The notes under the pieces were generated by a model. The model did no database searches. It saw nothing but the letters and a program-made list of their open reading frames with translations, and was not told where the DNA came from. From Hyphomicrobiales bacterium (GTDB lineage Bacteria > Pseudomonadota > Alphaproteobacteria > Rhizobiales > Rhizobiaceae): 64,000 nt of DNA. The position numbers and the translations under genes were made by a program. The stretch covers positions 682,001 through 746,000 of the forward strand of contig UCIA01000002.1 in NCBI GenBank assembly GCA_900472295.1. The letters are read 5' to 3'. Numbering within the stretch: the stretch's first letter is position 1; each line of letters begins with the position of its first letter. Positions 51,056-58,779 of this stretch are shown here, in pieces.

Positions 51056-52287
51056 GGCTTATCTCCTGGTATGACCTGCAAAGTGATGGGCCGCCTTCGA
51101 TTCGCGCTTGCCGACGCCCAAAGCGCCATGATCGGGCCGACAAGCAAAAGATAGGGCGGCAGAAGGTTGGGAAAATAGATGCGGGTGTCGTGGATCGGGA
51201 AGACGGTGAATTTCGCCAGCACGCCAACCACCAATGCGGCAAGCAGGATGCCGGCGCGGCGATCGAGCCTAAAGCCGGCGCGGCTGAGCGCAAACCATCC
51301 GGCCAACGCGAGCACTGAGACGCCGACCCAGCTGTTGATGCTGATGGCACGGATGAAGGACGCTGCAAACGCCTTGAGATAGGCGCCAACCGAGAACGGC
51401 GGCTCGAAGCCATCCATATTGTAGTGCTGTTCGATGCTGGAGAACCACAGATGCGGCCACCAGCCGGGATGGTGCGCCCAGTGCGAGATGGCGAAATAGG
51501 CCACGAAGGACGCGGCAAAGCCGACCAGCGCGCCCCATGCCCGCTGCCGGAAGACCACCAGCAGCACGGCGAAGATGGCCAGGAACACGATATTGTCGGG
51601 CCGCGCCATGAAGGCGAGGAAGAGCAGGATAGCCGTTGCTGCCTCGCGGCCGCGCACATAGGCGAGCAGCCCGCCGAGGAACAGCGCTGAGCACAACAGA
51701 TCCGGCGTCGAGGCGCGTGCGGCATCGCCGAAATCGGCCATGATCAGCACCGCGCCGGCCACCGGCGCCAGCGCCAGCGCGCCTCCTGTTCGCAGCCAAA
51801 GCAGCGTGATCACCCCGAACAGCAGCACCGAGACCACCTGCAATACCCGCATCGCCTCGACCGGCGACATCACAGCGCTCATCGTCGACAGCGTCTCGGC
51901 GTATAGGAACTTGATCCGGTACATGCCAAGCAGCGAATGGAAGTCGGCGGCATTTTGCGCCATGTGGCTGCGGAAGCCGCCGCCATCGTCAGTCAGGGCC
52001 TTGTAGTCGGCGGCCGACACGCCTGCCTGGACCGTGCTGTAGGCATAGTCATGCAGCGCCTGTGCATCGGGGTAAGCGCCCTCTTCGGCAATGGCGAGAT
52101 AGGGCAACATATCCCAATTGGCGTCGGGCATCGTCCAGGCCGTAAAGGCCGTCAGCAGGATGTAGAGCGAGAACGCGACCGCCCCGATCGCCGCCGCCCA
52201 GCGCGCATAGGACCCCTCGCCCCACGCCAGAACGGCCGTCGTCAGCCGGTCGAGTGCGTTTTGCGCGGCGGGAGACTTGCTCAGCAT
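51052..52287 (-). CDS. Polytopic GT-C-like membrane protein
   Basis: A 411-residue protein with about ten hydrophobic segments. The first extracytoplasmic loop contains TMPDANWDMLPYLAIAEEGA, with the acidic residues expected of GT-C glycosyltransferases. It has AMRVLQVVSVLLFGVITLLW, and HDTRIYFPNLLPPYLLLVGPIM near the C-terminus. Nothing identifies a named family more closely. In the operon it is the natural candidate for the enzyme that transfers the lipid-linked sugar onto its acceptor. Confidence 0.72.
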   Translation of the reverse strand: MLSKSPAAQNALDRLTTAVLAWGEGSYARWAAAIGAVAFSLYILLTAFTAWTMPDANWDMLPYLAIAEEGAYPDAQALHDYAYSTVQAGVSAADYKALTDDGGGFRSHMAQNAADFHSLLGMYRIKFLYAETLSTMSAVMSPVEAMRVLQVVSVLLFGVITLLWLRTGGALALAPVAGAVLIMADFGDAARASTPDLLCSALFLGGLLAYVRGREAATAILLFLAFMARPDNIVFLAIFAVLLVVFRQRAWGALVGFAASFVAYFAISHWAHHPGWWPHLWFSSIEQHYNMDGFEPPFSVGAYLKAFAASFIRAISINSWVGVSVLALAGWFALSRAGFRLDRRAGILLAALVVGVLAKFTVFPIHDTRIYFPNLLPPYLLLVGPIMALWASASANRRRPITLQVIPGDKP

Positions 52288-52316
52288 TGTCGGGCTCGGG
52301 ACTTAGCGGACTTCTT

Positions 52317-53789
52317 TTAACGGACTTGGCTTTTGACGAAATCCTTCACGATTCCCACGATGCCGCGCGACAGCAGGCTGTCGAAGGCATCGACGAAGCG
52401 GTCGACATGCTCGCGCTGGCAGATCAGCGGCGGCTCGAGACGGATGACGTTGCGGTTGTATTCGGTGAAGGCGACGAGCACGTCATAGTCGCGCAACAGA
52501 AGCGCACCGACGAAGCCCGACAGCGAGCCCTTCAGCTTGTCGTCGAGCACGCTGACGATCGGACGCAGCACCATCGGCAAGGTCTGCGAGAAGTCGTGGA
52601 ACTCGAGCCCGACCATTAACCCCTTGCCGCGCACATCTTTGATGATCTTGGGATATTTCTCCTTCAGCGCCTGCAGGCGCTGCAGAAGGTAGTCGCCGGT
52701 CGAGGCGGCGTTGTCGATCAGCCCCTCATCATAGAGCACGTTGATGCCCTCGATCGCGGTGACGCAGGCTTCGCCCATGCCGCCAAAGGTCGCCATGGCA
52801 TGGATCATTGCCGTCTTCGGCGTGCCATAGGCTTTCATATAGACCTCGCGCCGGGCGATCATCGCGCCGACCGCCGCCTTGCCGGCGCCGAGCGACTTGG
52901 CCAGCGCCGTCACGTCGGGCACGACGCCGTAATGTTCGAAGGCGTAAAAGCGGCCGGAGCGGCCATAGCCGCACTGCACTTCGTCGGCCACCCACAGCAC
53001 GCCATACTGGTCGCACAGCGCACGTAGCTTCTGCCAGTATTCGGCGGGCGCCTGGATGATGCCGCCGCCGCCCTGGATGGTTTCAAGCACGATGACGCCG
53101 ACCTCAGGGTCGGAGCGGAACAGCCGCTCGACCGCTTCGATGTCGGCAAAGGGAATGCGCACCGTGTTCTCGGCCATCTTGAAGTCGGCGCGGTAGAGCT
53201 GGCCGTCGGTGATGCCGAGCACGCCCTTGGTCTTGCCGTGGAAGGAGTTCTCGGCATAGACGATTTTCGGCCGGTTCGGGCCGGCGGCGCGCTCGGCGAG
53301 CTTCACCGCCGCTTCCATGGCTTCCGAACCGGACGAGCCCAAGAACACCATGTCGAGATCGCCGGGCGAACATTTGGCGATGTTGTGCGCCAGCGCCGAC
53401 GCATATTGCGACATGAAGGCGATGGCGATTTCCTGGCGCTTCTCCTCCTGGAACTTGCGCCGGGCATCGAGGATGCGCGGATGGTTGTGGCCGAAGGCCA
53501 AGGAACCGAAGCCACCGAAGAAATCGAGAATCTTGCGGCCGTTCTGGTCGATATAGAACATGCCTTCGGCACGCTCGATCTTGATCTTGTGGAAGCCGAG
53601 CAGCTTCATGAAATGCAGCTGGCCTGGGTTGAGATGCGCCTTGAACAGGTCGGTCATGCGCGCGACATCCATCGCCTTCGCCTGTTCGACGCTGATCAGA
53701 TCGGGCTTGGCGATTGCGCCGGGCGACAGCGTCGGCGCGCCGACCATGGTGCGCGCGTTCGTCTGCTCAGACTTGGCCATGACGGTCAT
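52317..53789 (-). CDS. Class III aminotransferase of the lipid-sugar operon
   Basis: A 490-residue fold type I PLP enzyme. GSSGSEAMEAAVKLAERA near residue 145 binds the cofactor phosphate, LWVADEVQCGYGRSGRF near 245 holds the Asp, and TALAKSLGAGKAAVGAMIA near 275 contains the Schiff-base Lys. It is closer to ornithine/acetylornithine-type aminotransferases than to sugar aminotransferases. In this operon it may make an amino substituent, but this is uncertain. AGGAG precedes the ATG by about ten bases; a second ATG is three codons on. Confidence 0.85.
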   Translation of the reverse strand: MTVMAKSEQTNARTMVGAPTLSPGAIAKPDLISVEQAKAMDVARMTDLFKAHLNPGQLHFMKLLGFHKIKIERAEGMFYIDQNGRKILDFFGGFGSLAFGHNHPRILDARRKFQEEKRQEIAIAFMSQYASALAHNIAKCSPGDLDMVFLGSSGSEAMEAAVKLAERAAGPNRPKIVYAENSFHGKTKGVLGITDGQLYRADFKMAENTVRIPFADIEAVERLFRSDPEVGVIVLETIQGGGGIIQAPAEYWQKLRALCDQYGVLWVADEVQCGYGRSGRFYAFEHYGVVPDVTALAKSLGAGKAAVGAMIARREVYMKAYGTPKTAMIHAMATFGGMGEACVTAIEGINVLYDEGLIDNAASTGDYLLQRLQALKEKYPKIIKDVRGKGLMVGLEFHDFSQTLPMVLRPIVSVLDDKLKGSLSGFVGALLLRDYDVLVAFTEYNRNVIRLEPPLICQREHVDRFVDAFDSLLSRGIVGIVKDFVKSQVR

Positions 53790-53815
53790 CTCGGAGTTCT
53801 CCTGGTCGTCCCATT

Positions 53816-54823
53816 CTATTCGGCGGGGACATGATTGGCGGGGACGGGCTGGCCGTCTTTCTTGGCGCGGTATTCGGTATAGGCGGCGATCAGCATGTCC
53901 TCGTCGCGATATTGCGGCACCCAGCCGAGCTGGCGCTCGGCCTTGGACACATCGAGCACGCATTCCTCATCGGCGATCAGATATTGTTCCGGATCCATGA
54001 TCGGCATGTTCATGAGATCGAGCAGGTCGAGCGTGCGCTTGACCGCCCAGCCCGGCGTCGGGATCAGCAGCGATTTCGAGCCCGCGTGCTTGATCAGGTC
54101 GCCGAGCAGTTTCCTCACCGGCGGCGGATTGAGCGAACCGAGATTATAGGCCTCGTTGGGCACGCCGGCCTTCCAGGCCGCACGCGCGGCCTCGGCGCAG
54201 TCGAACACCGAAATGAACTGATAGGGGTTCTTGCCCGAGCCGATCATCGGCACCGGAAAACTCCAGTCGATCAGCTTGAACAGCTTTTCCAATATGCCGA
54301 GCCGGCCGGGTCCGATGATCAGGCGCGGCCGAAACAGCGAGATCGACATGCCGCGCTTGCGCCATTGCGCGGCGAGCTCTTCGGTCTTCTGCTTCGACCA
54401 GCCATATTCGCCGAGCGGGGCGACCGGGTGTTCCTCGGTCATCGGCTGCGTCACCGTATGGCCGTAGATCATGTCGGTCGTGTAGTGGACGAGCTTGGGC
54501 GCGCCGGCCTTGTCCATGGCCTGCATGATGTGCTCGGTGCCATGGAAATTCACCGGGAAGAAGAAGTCGTGGCGCTTCGCCCGCACCTGGATCGGCGACA
54601 GCATCTTGGCCGACAGATTGTAGACCATGTCGTCGGCCTTCAAACCGACTTTGGCCACCGAAGTCGGATCGGTGACATCGCAGGTGACGAAGCGAACCGA
54701 GCGATAGTGCTGCAAGTCGCTCTTGACGATGTCGGCGACAACCACCTCCTCACCGTCGGCCACAAGCTTCGGGGCAAGATGACGGCCGACGAAGCCGTCA
54801 CCGCCGAAAATCACATGTCTCAT
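53816..54823 (-). CDS. NAD-dependent epimerase/dehydratase (extended SDR)
   Basis: A 335-residue extended short-chain dehydrogenase. The nucleotide motif is FGGDGFVGRHLAPKL near residue 6. The catalytic Tyr-x3-Lys is YGWSK near residue 140, with Thr at YTTDMIYG near 115. The C-terminal substrate part ends near QYRDEDMLIAAYTEYR. Its ATG overlaps the stop of the EamA-like gene (ATGA). It probably modifies a nucleotide or lipid-linked sugar. Confidence 0.88.
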   Translation of the reverse strand: MRHVIFGGDGFVGRHLAPKLVADGEEVVVADIVKSDLQHYRSVRFVTCDVTDPTSVAKVGLKADDMVYNLSAKMLSPIQVRAKRHDFFFPVNFHGTEHIMQAMDKAGAPKLVHYTTDMIYGHTVTQPMTEEHPVAPLGEYGWSKQKTEELAAQWRKRGMSISLFRPRLIIGPGRLGILEKLFKLIDWSFPVPMIGSGKNPYQFISVFDCAEAARAAWKAGVPNEAYNLGSLNPPPVRKLLGDLIKHAGSKSLLIPTPGWAVKRTLDLLDLMNMPIMDPEQYLIADEECVLDVSKAERQLGWVPQYRDEDMLIAAYTEYRAKKDGQPVPANHVPAE

Positions 54824-55248
54824 CGAACGATCTCGCTGGTCTTGTCGGGGCTGATGGAAGCGGTCTGGTCCTCATGCCCGCTCCCACTTTGCGCAATCAG
54901 CACCGTGCCGACGCAGATGAAGGCGATGCCGGCGATGCGCCAGGCATTGAGGTCCTCGCGGAAAATAAAATAGGCAAAGATCGCCACCGCGACATAGGCC
55001 AGGCTGAGGAACGGATAGGCAAAGCTGAGCTCGACCTTGGACAGCACATAGAGATGCGACGCCATCGAAATGACGAAGGTGCACAGGCCGAGGAACACCC
55101 AGGGGCTGAAGACGATCTGCAATAGCTTCAGAACCGGGTTGGTGCCTTCGAACGAGATCGGGCCGAGCGACATCATGCCTTGCTTCAGCATCAGCTGGGC
55201 CGCGGCATTGGTCATAACCGTAAACAGAATGAAGACGATATATTTCAT
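54820..55248 (-). CDS. EamA/SMR-like four-helix transporter (possible lipid-sugar flippase)
   Basis: A 142-residue protein with four predicted transmembrane helices. Its layout is that of EamA/small multidrug resistance proteins such as ArnE/ArnF, which move undecaprenyl-phospho-sugar across the inner membrane. Typical pieces are TNAAAQLMLKQGMMSLG at the start and FAYPFLSLAYVAVAIFAYFIF with WRIAGIAFICVGTVLI. It may act as a homodimer. The ATG at 55248 is chosen over a GTG three codons upstream. A 124-base AT-rich spacer with the dyad GGTAAAC/GTTTACC (55322-55352) separates it from the DprE1-like gene and may hold a promoter. Confidence 0.82.
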   Translation of the reverse strand: MKYIVFILFTVMTNAAAQLMLKQGMMSLGPISFEGTNPVLKLLQIVFSPWVFLGLCTFVISMASHLYVLSKVELSFAYPFLSLAYVAVAIFAYFIFREDLNAWRIAGIAFICVGTVLIAQSGSGHEDQTASISPDKTSEIVR

Positions 55249-55372
55249 GCTTTCCACCCACCGCTCGCAACGGTCCTACTACAAACCTGCAAACATTTCG
55301 TGAAGTCACGACAATGTTTTGGGTAAACCATGGAATTTACGATTTGTTTACCATGATCTATTCGAATTGCAT

Positions 55373-56725
55373 CTATTCCGCCGCCTCGACGCGTCCCCGT
55401 GGCATGCCGAGTTTTTTCGCCGTCCGCAGCCAGAAACTGGACATGAATGCCGGGTCGCGCAGCGCTTCCAGTTGCTGCCATTGCGGGAACGATGCCGCGA
55501 AAGTCTCCGGCCCCATGCGTGCGTCCTTGTAGGGATTGATCGCGCCACCGGCCGCAACCGTGATGCGGTCGAGTTCGTCGAGCAGCTTGAGCGTCCTGTC
55601 GCCGCGATTGGGGAAATCCAGCGTCAGCGTGAAGCCGGGCCGCGGAAAAGACAGCAGCCCCGGCGAGCGGATCGATCCGAAGCGCTTCAGCACGGTGAGG
55701 AAAGAGCCCTGCCCGGCCCGCCGCGCCGCGTCCAGCAGCGCCGGCACAGCCTGCCGTGCGACGTTTTCCGGCACCACACTCTGGTGCTGGTAGAGACCAT
55801 TCGGTCCGTAGAGCCGGTTCCAGTCGTTGACGCCGTCGAGCGGAAAGAAAAAGCCTTGGTAGCTGGTCTGGTGCGGCGCCGGCGAACGCCCCTTCTTCCA
55901 GCGGTAGGCGGCATTGAAAGCAGTCAGGAACGGCCGGTTGAGGACGTTGAATGGCGGCTGGAAAGGCACCGAAAGGCGGCTGCCGGCGCGCGACGCAGCA
56001 TGCGAGCCATGCTCGGCATGATTGCCTGACAACAGCAAACCGCGTCCGCGGCCATGTCCGTCGGCCAGCTGATCGATCCAGGCCACAGCATATTCATTGG
56101 CCTGGTCGGCGGCCTCGGCCAGTTCGAAGAATTCGCCGAGATCGGCAAACCGCGTCACCTTCTCGACAATGTCGAGCGAAGGCACCCGCATCAGCCGGAT
56201 CGACGACGACAGGATCAGGCCGGTCAGCCCCATGCCGCCGATCGTTGCCTCAAACAGGCCGGGATTGTCCGTTGCCGAGCAGGTGTAGGTCCGCCCGTCC
56301 GAACGCAGCAGCGTGAGCGCTTCGACATGGCAACCAAAGGTGCCGCGCCGGTGATGGTTCTTGCCGTGGACGTCATTGGCGATGGCGCCGCCAAGAGTGA
56401 CGAACTGGGTGCCCGGCACCACCGCCGGAAAGAAACCATAGGGTGCGGCGTGCGCAATGATGTCGGACAGGAAGACGCCGGCTTCCGCTTCGAGCAGGCC
56501 GGTCTCGGCATTGAAGGCGCCGATACGGTTCAGCGGCCGCATGTCGACGACCGCACCTGGCTCGTTCTGGCAAGAATCACCGTAGGAGCGACCATTGCCA
56601 TAGGCGAGCAAGCCGTTTGCCTTCGCCTTGCCGCTCTTCATCAGCTCAATAGCCGTATCGGCCGCGATGCTTCGCTTTGCGGCCGGCGTGGCGAGGCCAA
56701 AACTCCGGTACTGGTCGCCGGCCAT
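55373..56725 (-). CDS. DprE1-like FAD-binding oxidoreductase
   Basis: A 450-residue FAD-linked oxidase of the vanillyl-alcohol-oxidase fold. The FAD-binding part is GNGRSYGDSCQNEPGAVVDM near residue 43 and AVVPGTQFVTLGGAIANDVHGKNHHRRGTFGCHV near 100. The Cys in FGCHV is at the position of the reactive Cys387 region only loosely, so inhibitor-type chemistry should not be assumed. DprE1 oxidises decaprenyl-phosphoryl-ribose during formation of decaprenyl-phosphoryl-arabinose. The UbiA neighbour (three bases apart) supports a polyprenyl-phosphoryl sugar substrate. Confidence 0.85.
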   Translation of the reverse strand: MAGDQYRSFGLATPAAKRSIAADTAIELMKSGKAKANGLLAYGNGRSYGDSCQNEPGAVVDMRPLNRIGAFNAETGLLEAEAGVFLSDIIAHAAPYGFFPAVVPGTQFVTLGGAIANDVHGKNHHRRGTFGCHVEALTLLRSDGRTYTCSATDNPGLFEATIGGMGLTGLILSSSIRLMRVPSLDIVEKVTRFADLGEFFELAEAADQANEYAVAWIDQLADGHGRGRGLLLSGNHAEHGSHAASRAGSRLSVPFQPPFNVLNRPFLTAFNAAYRWKKGRSPAPHQTSYQGFFFPLDGVNDWNRLYGPNGLYQHQSVVPENVARQAVPALLDAARRAGQGSFLTVLKRFGSIRSPGLLSFPRPGFTLTLDFPNRGDRTLKLLDELDRITVAAGGAINPYKDARMGPETFAASFPQWQQLEALRDPAFMSSFWLRTAKKLGMPRGRVEAAE

Positions 56726-56728
56726 GCC

Positions 56729-58162
56729 CTACCAGCCTCCGGCGACCAGAAGTGCGGCGCCGATCGCAACGACAATCTGGCTGCGCCAGTCGCGGATGAT
56801 GAAGACGACCGGGTCGTCATTCATCTCGTCGCGGCGCGCCAGAATCCAGACCCGCATGGTCAGGTACAGCACGATCGGCGCCAGCGGCCAGACCAGCCAG
56901 GGATGCGGATAAAGCTCGCGCACGGCGACACTGTCCATGTAGAGGGCCAGCACCAGCGCCGAGGAGAAGGCCGAGGCCATGCCGGCCTGGGCGACGATTT
57001 CCTGATCTTCGATGCGGTAGCCGCGCCCGGCAATGCGCTCGCCGGGAGGAATGGCGGTGGTACGCAGTTCGACATAGCGCTTCACCAGCGCCAGCGACAG
57101 GAAGAAGAAGATCGAGAAGGCAAGCAACCAGAACGAGACGTCGACGCCGGTCGCCGCCGCACCCGCCAGCACGCGCACCGTGTAGAGCCCGGCCAGCGTC
57201 AGCACGTCGACCAGCAGCATGCGCTTGAACGACAGCGAATAGGCTGTGGTCACCACGAGATAGCCGGCAAGCACGCCGAGAAACTGGATCGGCAGCAGCA
57301 GCCCGGCGGCAATGCCGATCGCCAGCAGCGCCGCCATCGCGCCCAGGCCGAACGGGATCGACAGCACACCGCTGGCGAAGGGCCGGTTGCGTTTGGTCGC
57401 ATGCTTGCGGTCGAGCGCAAGGTCGAAGAAATCGTTGAGGATGTAGATGGCCGACGCCACGGCGCTGAACGAGATGAACGCCAGCAGGCATTGCCAGATC
57501 ATGTTGCCGTTGAAATATTCATGCGACAGCACCATCGGCACCGCGATCAGCGAATTCTTCAGCCACTGATGCACCCGCAGCATCTTGACGAATGTCTTCA
57601 ATGTCGGTTTCGCCACCGGCACCGTTTCGGCGCCATGCGCGGCCTGCCAGCGCGCGGCATGGCGGTCGGGCGCCACGACGATCGCGTCGCGGGCGGCATC
57701 GAACACCTTGAGGTCGTGCCGGCTGTTGCCGGCATAGTCGAAGCCGCCATCGCCATAGGCGGCGATCAGCGCGTCGCGCTTGCGGCCCGAGGTCATGTTG
57801 TGGGGGCCATCGGTCGCCAGCACGTAATCGAAAATGCCCAGATGCGCAGCGATCGCCTCGGCGAATTTTCGCGGCGTACCGGTCGCCAGCACGATCTTGC
57901 GGCCATCGGCATGGTCGGTTCGCAGTCGTTGCAGCAGCGCTTCACGATAGGGCAGCGATGCCGGATCGATGTCGATGCGCTCAGCTATCGCCTGCTTCAG
58001 CCGCGCCGGGCCGGCGGCCAGCCAGAACGGCACCAGGAAGATATAAAGCGGATTCTGCTTGAGAAGGATGAACAGGCCCTCCCACAGGAGGTCGGTCGCA
58101 ATCAGCGTGCCGTCGAGGTCGACCGCAAGCGGGATTGCGTTCTTCTCCGACCGCGCATCCAT
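56729..58162 (-). CDS. HAD-UbiA fusion: polyprenyl-phosphate phosphoribosyltransferase-like
   Basis: A 477-residue bifunctional protein. Residues 8-200 form a HAD phosphatase domain (LAVDLDGTLIATDLLWEG, then TGTPRKFAEAIAA, and GNSRHDLKVFDAA). Residues 210-477 form a UbiA-type polytopic prenyltransferase domain. The second domain resembles decaprenyl-phosphate phosphoribosyltransferase (Rv3806c), with LNDFFDLALDRKHATKRNRP carrying the first Asp-rich motif and YSLSFKRMLLVDVLTLAGLY the second region. The HAD part could dephosphorylate the product. AGGA lies five bases before the ATG. It starts the seven-gene operon. Confidence 0.87.
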   Translation of the reverse strand: MDARSEKNAIPLAVDLDGTLIATDLLWEGLFILLKQNPLYIFLVPFWLAAGPARLKQAIAERIDIDPASLPYREALLQRLRTDHADGRKIVLATGTPRKFAEAIAAHLGIFDYVLATDGPHNMTSGRKRDALIAAYGDGGFDYAGNSRHDLKVFDAARDAIVVAPDRHAARWQAAHGAETVPVAKPTLKTFVKMLRVHQWLKNSLIAVPMVLSHEYFNGNMIWQCLLAFISFSAVASAIYILNDFFDLALDRKHATKRNRPFASGVLSIPFGLGAMAALLAIGIAAGLLLPIQFLGVLAGYLVVTTAYSLSFKRMLLVDVLTLAGLYTVRVLAGAAATGVDVSFWLLAFSIFFFLSLALVKRYVELRTTAIPPGERIAGRGYRIEDQEIVAQAGMASAFSSALVLALYMDSVAVRELYPHPWLVWPLAPIVLYLTMRVWILARRDEMNDDPVVFIIRDWRSQIVVAIGAALLVAGGW

Positions 58163-58324
58163 ATCGTTCCTGCCCAAAATCAAAAGCCCGTCGCGCCGTG
58201 TTTCGGCGTCTTCGTATCCGACATAGCGAGGAACGGCGCAATGAACGTTAAAACGCCCGGTTGCAGCGGGTAGGCGCCGCGGTATTTCCCTCGTCATCGT
58301 TAAGCAGATATTACCATAAACGAT

Positions 58325-58354
58325 AAAAGGCCGGGCAAATACCCGGCCTTTGCA
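58325..58354 (-). terminator. Terminator after the small secreted gene
   Basis: The stem AAAGGCCGGG/CCCGGCCTTT with loop CAAATA is followed, reading on the minus strand, by a T-rich tail. It separates the 58371-58634 gene from the UbiA operon. Confidence 0.88.
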
Positions 58355-58370
58355 CGAGCTGGCTGCAACT

Positions 58371-58634
58371 TTACTTGATGCGGGCGACACCGCCCGAGAT
58401 CTCGACCGTTTCCGCGCCGGTCAGGGCCTCGAGGTCACCATTGGGCAAGGTGACGAAGCAGCCATTGGGGCAGAATTCCACGGTTTCGCCGGCGGCCAGC
58501 GCCAGCTCCGTCTTGCCGCCGCCTTCCGTCACGATCAGCGTACGGGTCTCAGCGTCCTTGTTGACCGCGCTGGCGGCAAAGGCCGAGCCAGACGCTGCAG
58601 TAAGAGCGATGGCGACGACGAGCGACTTCCACAT
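58371..58634 (-). CDS. Small secreted protein
   Basis: An 87-residue protein with a clear signal peptide (MWKSLVVAIALTAASGSAFA). The mature part is short and beta-rich, with ETRTLIVTEGGGKTELALAAG and two Cys close together in EFCPNGCFV. Nothing like it is familiar to me. It is a single-gene unit with a terminator after it, probably periplasmic. Confidence 0.75.
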   Translation of the reverse strand: MWKSLVVAIALTAASGSAFAASAVNKDAETRTLIVTEGGGKTELALAAGETVEFCPNGCFVTLPNGDLEALTGAETVEISGGVARIK

Positions 58635-58779
58635 TTTGCAATATCGGTGTTTCCACACCGCCTCTGTTGCATTTCGCAAGGCACAATCGCCTTTGCATGT
58701 GAGCTTATATGAGATGCAAGCTGAACCGCAACTGAATGCCGCATTCATGCCGCAATTGGTTTCGCTAGGCTCAAGGCGC

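Noticed and set aside
50300..58162. Interpretation of the operon as a nodulation (noe) gene cluster
   Set aside because: The UbiA and FkbM types resemble parts of Nod-factor decorating genes, but no nod genes or nod box are present. A general cell-surface role is at least as likely.
56054..58273. A 739-codon open frame on the plus strand
   Set aside because: It is antisense to the HAD-UbiA fusion and the DprE1-like gene. The product is a low-complexity Arg/Gln/His-rich chain.
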